NCBI RefSeq assembly: GCF_003991585.1
Contig: NZ_PQSP01000009.1
Location: forward strand, 1 to 64,000
Source: Saezia sanguinis
Lineage (GTDB): Bacteria > Pseudomonadota > Gammaproteobacteria > Burkholderiales > Burkholderiaceae_C
Direction of reading: 5' to 3'
Length of the DNA stretch: 64,000 bases
The position numbers and the translations under genes are program-made. Under the pieces are notes generated by a model, which was not told the DNA's origin, did no database searches, and worked only from the letters and a program-made list of their open reading frames with translations. Shown here in pieces: positions 61,912 through 64,000 of this stretch. The first letter of the stretch is position 1. Every line of letters starts with the position of its first letter.

Positions 61912-63663
61912 ATGGCCCTGGCTGAGCCGCGCCGCCGTGCGCCATGGCCGGGCGGCGTTGGCGTGTGGCAATGGGCGGTCTGTCTGCTGGCGGCACTGCT
62001 GGTATTGCTGCCCATTGTTTCGCTGGTACGCCATGCCCTGCAGGACACCGGCGACCTGTGGTCGCATCTGGCAGCGTACGTGCTGCCGCAGGCACTTGGC
62101 GACAGCCTGATACTGTTGCTGGGCGTCGGGGTGCTGGTGGTATTGATTGGTAGTGGCACAGCCTGGCTGGTTTCAGCGTATGAATTTCCGGGGCGGGGTA
62201 TTCTGAACTGGGCCTTGCTGTTGCCGCTGGCCATGCCGACCTACATCATTGCCTATGCCTACCTGGATTTGTGGCACCCGGTGGGTGTGTTGCAAACCGG
62301 GCTGCGCGGCCTGCTGGGCTACAGCAGCCCGCGGGAGTTGCGGCTGCCGGATATCCGCTCCATGTCGGGCTGTGTCCTGTTGCTTGGGCTGGTGCTATAC
62401 CCGTATGTTTATCTGCCGGTGCGAGCGGCATTTCGCATGCAGGCCGCCGGGCTGATTGAGGCTTCGCGCAGCCTGGGCGCCGGGCCGTGGCGCACGTTTT
62501 TTCGGGTGGCGTTGCCGCTGGCGCGTCCGGCCATTGCCATTGGCGCGAGCCTGGCGCTGATGGAAGCGCTCAACGACATTGGCGCATCTGAATTTCTGGG
62601 GGTGCGCACGCTCACCGTTTCCATTTATTCCACCTGGGCGAATCGCTCCAGCCTGGCCGGGGCGTCGCAGATTGCATTGTTCATGCTGCTGATTGTGCTG
62701 GCGCTGCTGTTCATGGAGCGCTGGGCGCGGCGGCACCAGCGCTATGCGGCCGGGGCACGCCAGAGCCAGCGTCTGGCACCGCGGCAGTTGCGTGGCGTGA
62801 GCGGCTGGCTGGCCTGTATAGCCTGTGTGGTGCCGGTGCTGCTGGGGTTTATTTTGCCTGCCGGGTATCTGGTGGTGGAGGCGGTTAAACGCATCCGCTT
62901 TACCGGCATTGAAGCGGCCATCTGGGTGGAAGCCGGTAATACCCTCAGGGTGTCGCTGTGGGCCACACTGCTGGCGACATTGCTGGCATTTGCATTGGTG
63001 CAGACGTGGCGCCAGACGCAAAAAAAATCGGTGCGGCTGCTGGTGCGCATTGCCGGTGTCGGCTACGCCATTCCGGGTACGGTGCTGGCGCTCAGCCTGC
63101 TCACGCCGGTGGGTTGGCTGGACCAGCGGCTGGGCGACCTGGTGCAGCACGTGCTGGGCGTGCCGGTGGGGCTTTTGCTTTCGGGCAGTGTGGCGATGCT
63201 GGTGTATGCGTATGTGGTGCGCTTTCTGGTGATTGGCAGCGGCAGCATGGAGGCGGGTTTCAGCAAGATACCGCGTTCAATTGATGACGCGGCGCATTCG
63301 CTGGGGGCTGGGGCCGGGCGTGTGGCATGGCGCATCCACCTGCCGTTGAGCTGGCAGGCCATAGCAGCGGGCATGCTGCTGACGTTTGTCGACTGCATGA
63401 AAGAGCTGCCTGCAACCCTGTTGTTGCGACCAATGAATTTTGAAACGCTGGCCACGCACCTGTATGGCGAAGCGGTGCGCGGCACTTACGAAAGCGCGGC
63501 GGTGGCCGCATTGCTGATTGTGCTGATCGGGCTGTTGCCGATCATTTTGCTGTCGCGCTCAGGCCAGCAGGCGGTGCGGCAGCATGATGCCACAGCCGGG
63601 CAGCAGGATACACAGGCACAGGTCATCGAAAGGCAGGCAGGGTATGGACATGAAAACAACTGA
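61912..63663 (+). CDS. fbpB: Ferric iron ABC transporter, fused permease
   Basis: The protein has 583 residues from the ATG at 61912 (a GTG just before it is possible). It is a head-to-tail fusion of two permease domains with about 12 membrane segments, as in FbpB/AfuB. The first EAA-type loop is [30 protein letters not shown] and the second is [52 protein letters not shown] and [25 protein letters not shown] are further family blocks, in parts. It forms the complete iron channel alone. It overlaps the ATPase gene by 14 bases. Confidence 0.94.
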   Translation: MALAEPRRRAPWPGGVGVWQWAVCLLAALLVLLPIVSLVRHALQDTGDLWSHLAAYVLPQALGDSLILLLGVGVLVVLIGSGTAWLVSAYEFPGRGILNWALLLPLAMPTYIIAYAYLDLWHPVGVLQTGLRGLLGYSSPRELRLPDIRSMSGCVLLLGLVLYPYVYLPVRAAFRMQAAGLIEASRSLGAGPWRTFFRVALPLARPAIAIGASLALMEALNDIGASEFLGVRTLTVSIYSTWANRSSLAGASQIALFMLLIVLALLFMERWARRHQRYAAGARQSQRLAPRQLRGVSGWLACIACVVPVLLGFILPAGYLVVEAVKRIRFTGIEAAIWVEAGNTLRVSLWATLLATLLAFALVQTWRQTQKKSVRLLVRIAGVGYAIPGTVLALSLLTPVGWLDQRLGDLVQHVLGVPVGLLLSGSVAMLVYAYVVRFLVIGSGSMEAGFSKIPRSIDDAAHSLGAGAGRVAWRIHLPLSWQAIAAGMLLTFVDCMKELPATLLLRPMNFETLATHLYGEAVRGTYESAAVAALLIVLIGLLPIILLSRSGQQAVRQHDATAGQQDTQAQVIERQAGYGHENN

Positions 63664-64000
63664 CATGCAGGCACCGGAAGACACATTTGCTGAGGAATCT
63701 GCTGAGGGGGCAGGGGCAGCGGCACTGGCTGTGACCTCCCTGTCGCACCGATATGCAGGGGCACGCACACAGGTGCTGCACGATATGACGCTGGCAGTAC
63801 AGCCCGGCGAAATCCTGTGCCTGGTGGGGCCATCGGGCTGTGGCAAAAGCACGCTGCTGCGGCTGATTGCCGGGCTGGAGCAGGTTCAGCACGGGAGTAT
63901 CCGGCTGGCTGGCGAGCTGGTGGCCGGCAGCGGTGTTCACACGCCGCCGGAAAAGCGTGGCGTGGGCATGGTGTTTCAGGACTTTGCGCTGTTTCCGCAC
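63650..64000 (+). CDS. fbpC: Ferric iron ABC transporter, ATP-binding protein (partial)
   Basis: The first 117 codons are seen; the gene runs past the window end. The ATG at 63650 has AGGG seven bases upstream; an ATG at 63644 is an alternative. After an Ala/Glu-rich leader of about 25 residues, the domain starts [25 protein letters not shown], with Walker [11 protein letters not shown] and the start of the Q loop ([12 protein letters not shown]). Position behind fbpA and fbpB identifies it as the energy-coupling subunit of the iron importer. Confidence 0.92.
   Translation, partial: MKTTDMQAPEDTFAEESAEGAGAAALAVTSLSHRYAGARTQVLHDMTLAVQPGEILCLVGPSGCGKSTLLRLIAGLEQVQHGSIRLAGELVAGSGVHTPPEKRGVGMVFQDFALFPH

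Overview
The window reads as the chromosome of a Gram-negative betaproteobacterium, most likely a member of the Burkholderiales. The grounds are the gene order sulfite reductase / DUF934 / CysH (typical of beta- and gammaproteobacteria lacking CysJ), four autotransporter genes with outer-membrane barrels, and a QseBC-type two-component pair behind a YgiW-like gene. The genus cannot be fixed from sequence alone. Most housekeeping genes look moderately GC-rich. Several accessory blocks (about 0.3-2 kb, 5.4-7.1 kb and 26-27.6 kb) look visibly more AT-rich. No rRNA, tRNA or CRISPR array was seen.

Layout. 0-5 kb: the tail of one autotransporter, three small unknown genes, and a complete 974-residue autotransporter. 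5.4-10.2 kb: an exported DKNYY-type protein, tag (3-methyladenine glycosylase), an unknown protein with a DGHHK motif, and an exported NlpC/P60-like protein. 10.4-13 kb: ygiW-like gene plus qseBC-like operon, preceded by a PmrA/QseB-type box. 13-16.5 kb: HAD hydrolase, RidA, LysR regulator and a divergent DSD1/D-threonine aldolase-like PLP enzyme, which look like a D-amino-acid catabolic module. 16.5-17.85 kb: a complete retron on the minus strand (promoter, msr-msd RNA, reverse transcriptase) with no recognisable effector gene. 18-25 kb: an exported TPR-like protein, a DUF3142 lipoprotein, a DUF1176 protein and BrnQ. 25-31.9 kb: an accessory cluster with an unknown helical protein, two overlapping LuxR-type HTH frames joined at an A8 run, a bacterial RING-H2 protein, a ribbon-helix-helix regulator, membrane and zinc-ribbon proteins, a small MITE-like element and a HEAT-repeat protein. 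32-34.4 kb: polar amino-acid ABC transporter. 35.5-39.3 kb: a 1270-residue autotransporter. 39.9-42.3 kb: OsmC, two paralogous small membrane proteins, and an atypical SDR.

42.6-54.9 kb is an assimilatory sulfur island: cysG, sbp, cysT, cysW, cysA, cysI, DUF934, cysH, cysD, cysN and fpr. Together these import sulfate, activate it to APS, reduce APS to sulfite and sulfite to sulfide, make the siroheme for CysI, and supply ferredoxin electrons. Two intergenic regions, before and after cysG, are about 69% identical and probably carry the same regulator site. 55-59 kb: a pseudogene with an in-frame stop and an AIDA-like autotransporter. 59.2-64 kb: creD and a Fur-box-preceded ferric iron ABC importer (fbpABC), the last gene cut by the window end.

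The strongest candidate for an undescribed system is the retron at 16560-17837. The second is the RING-H2 / tandem LuxR cluster at 25038-26643.
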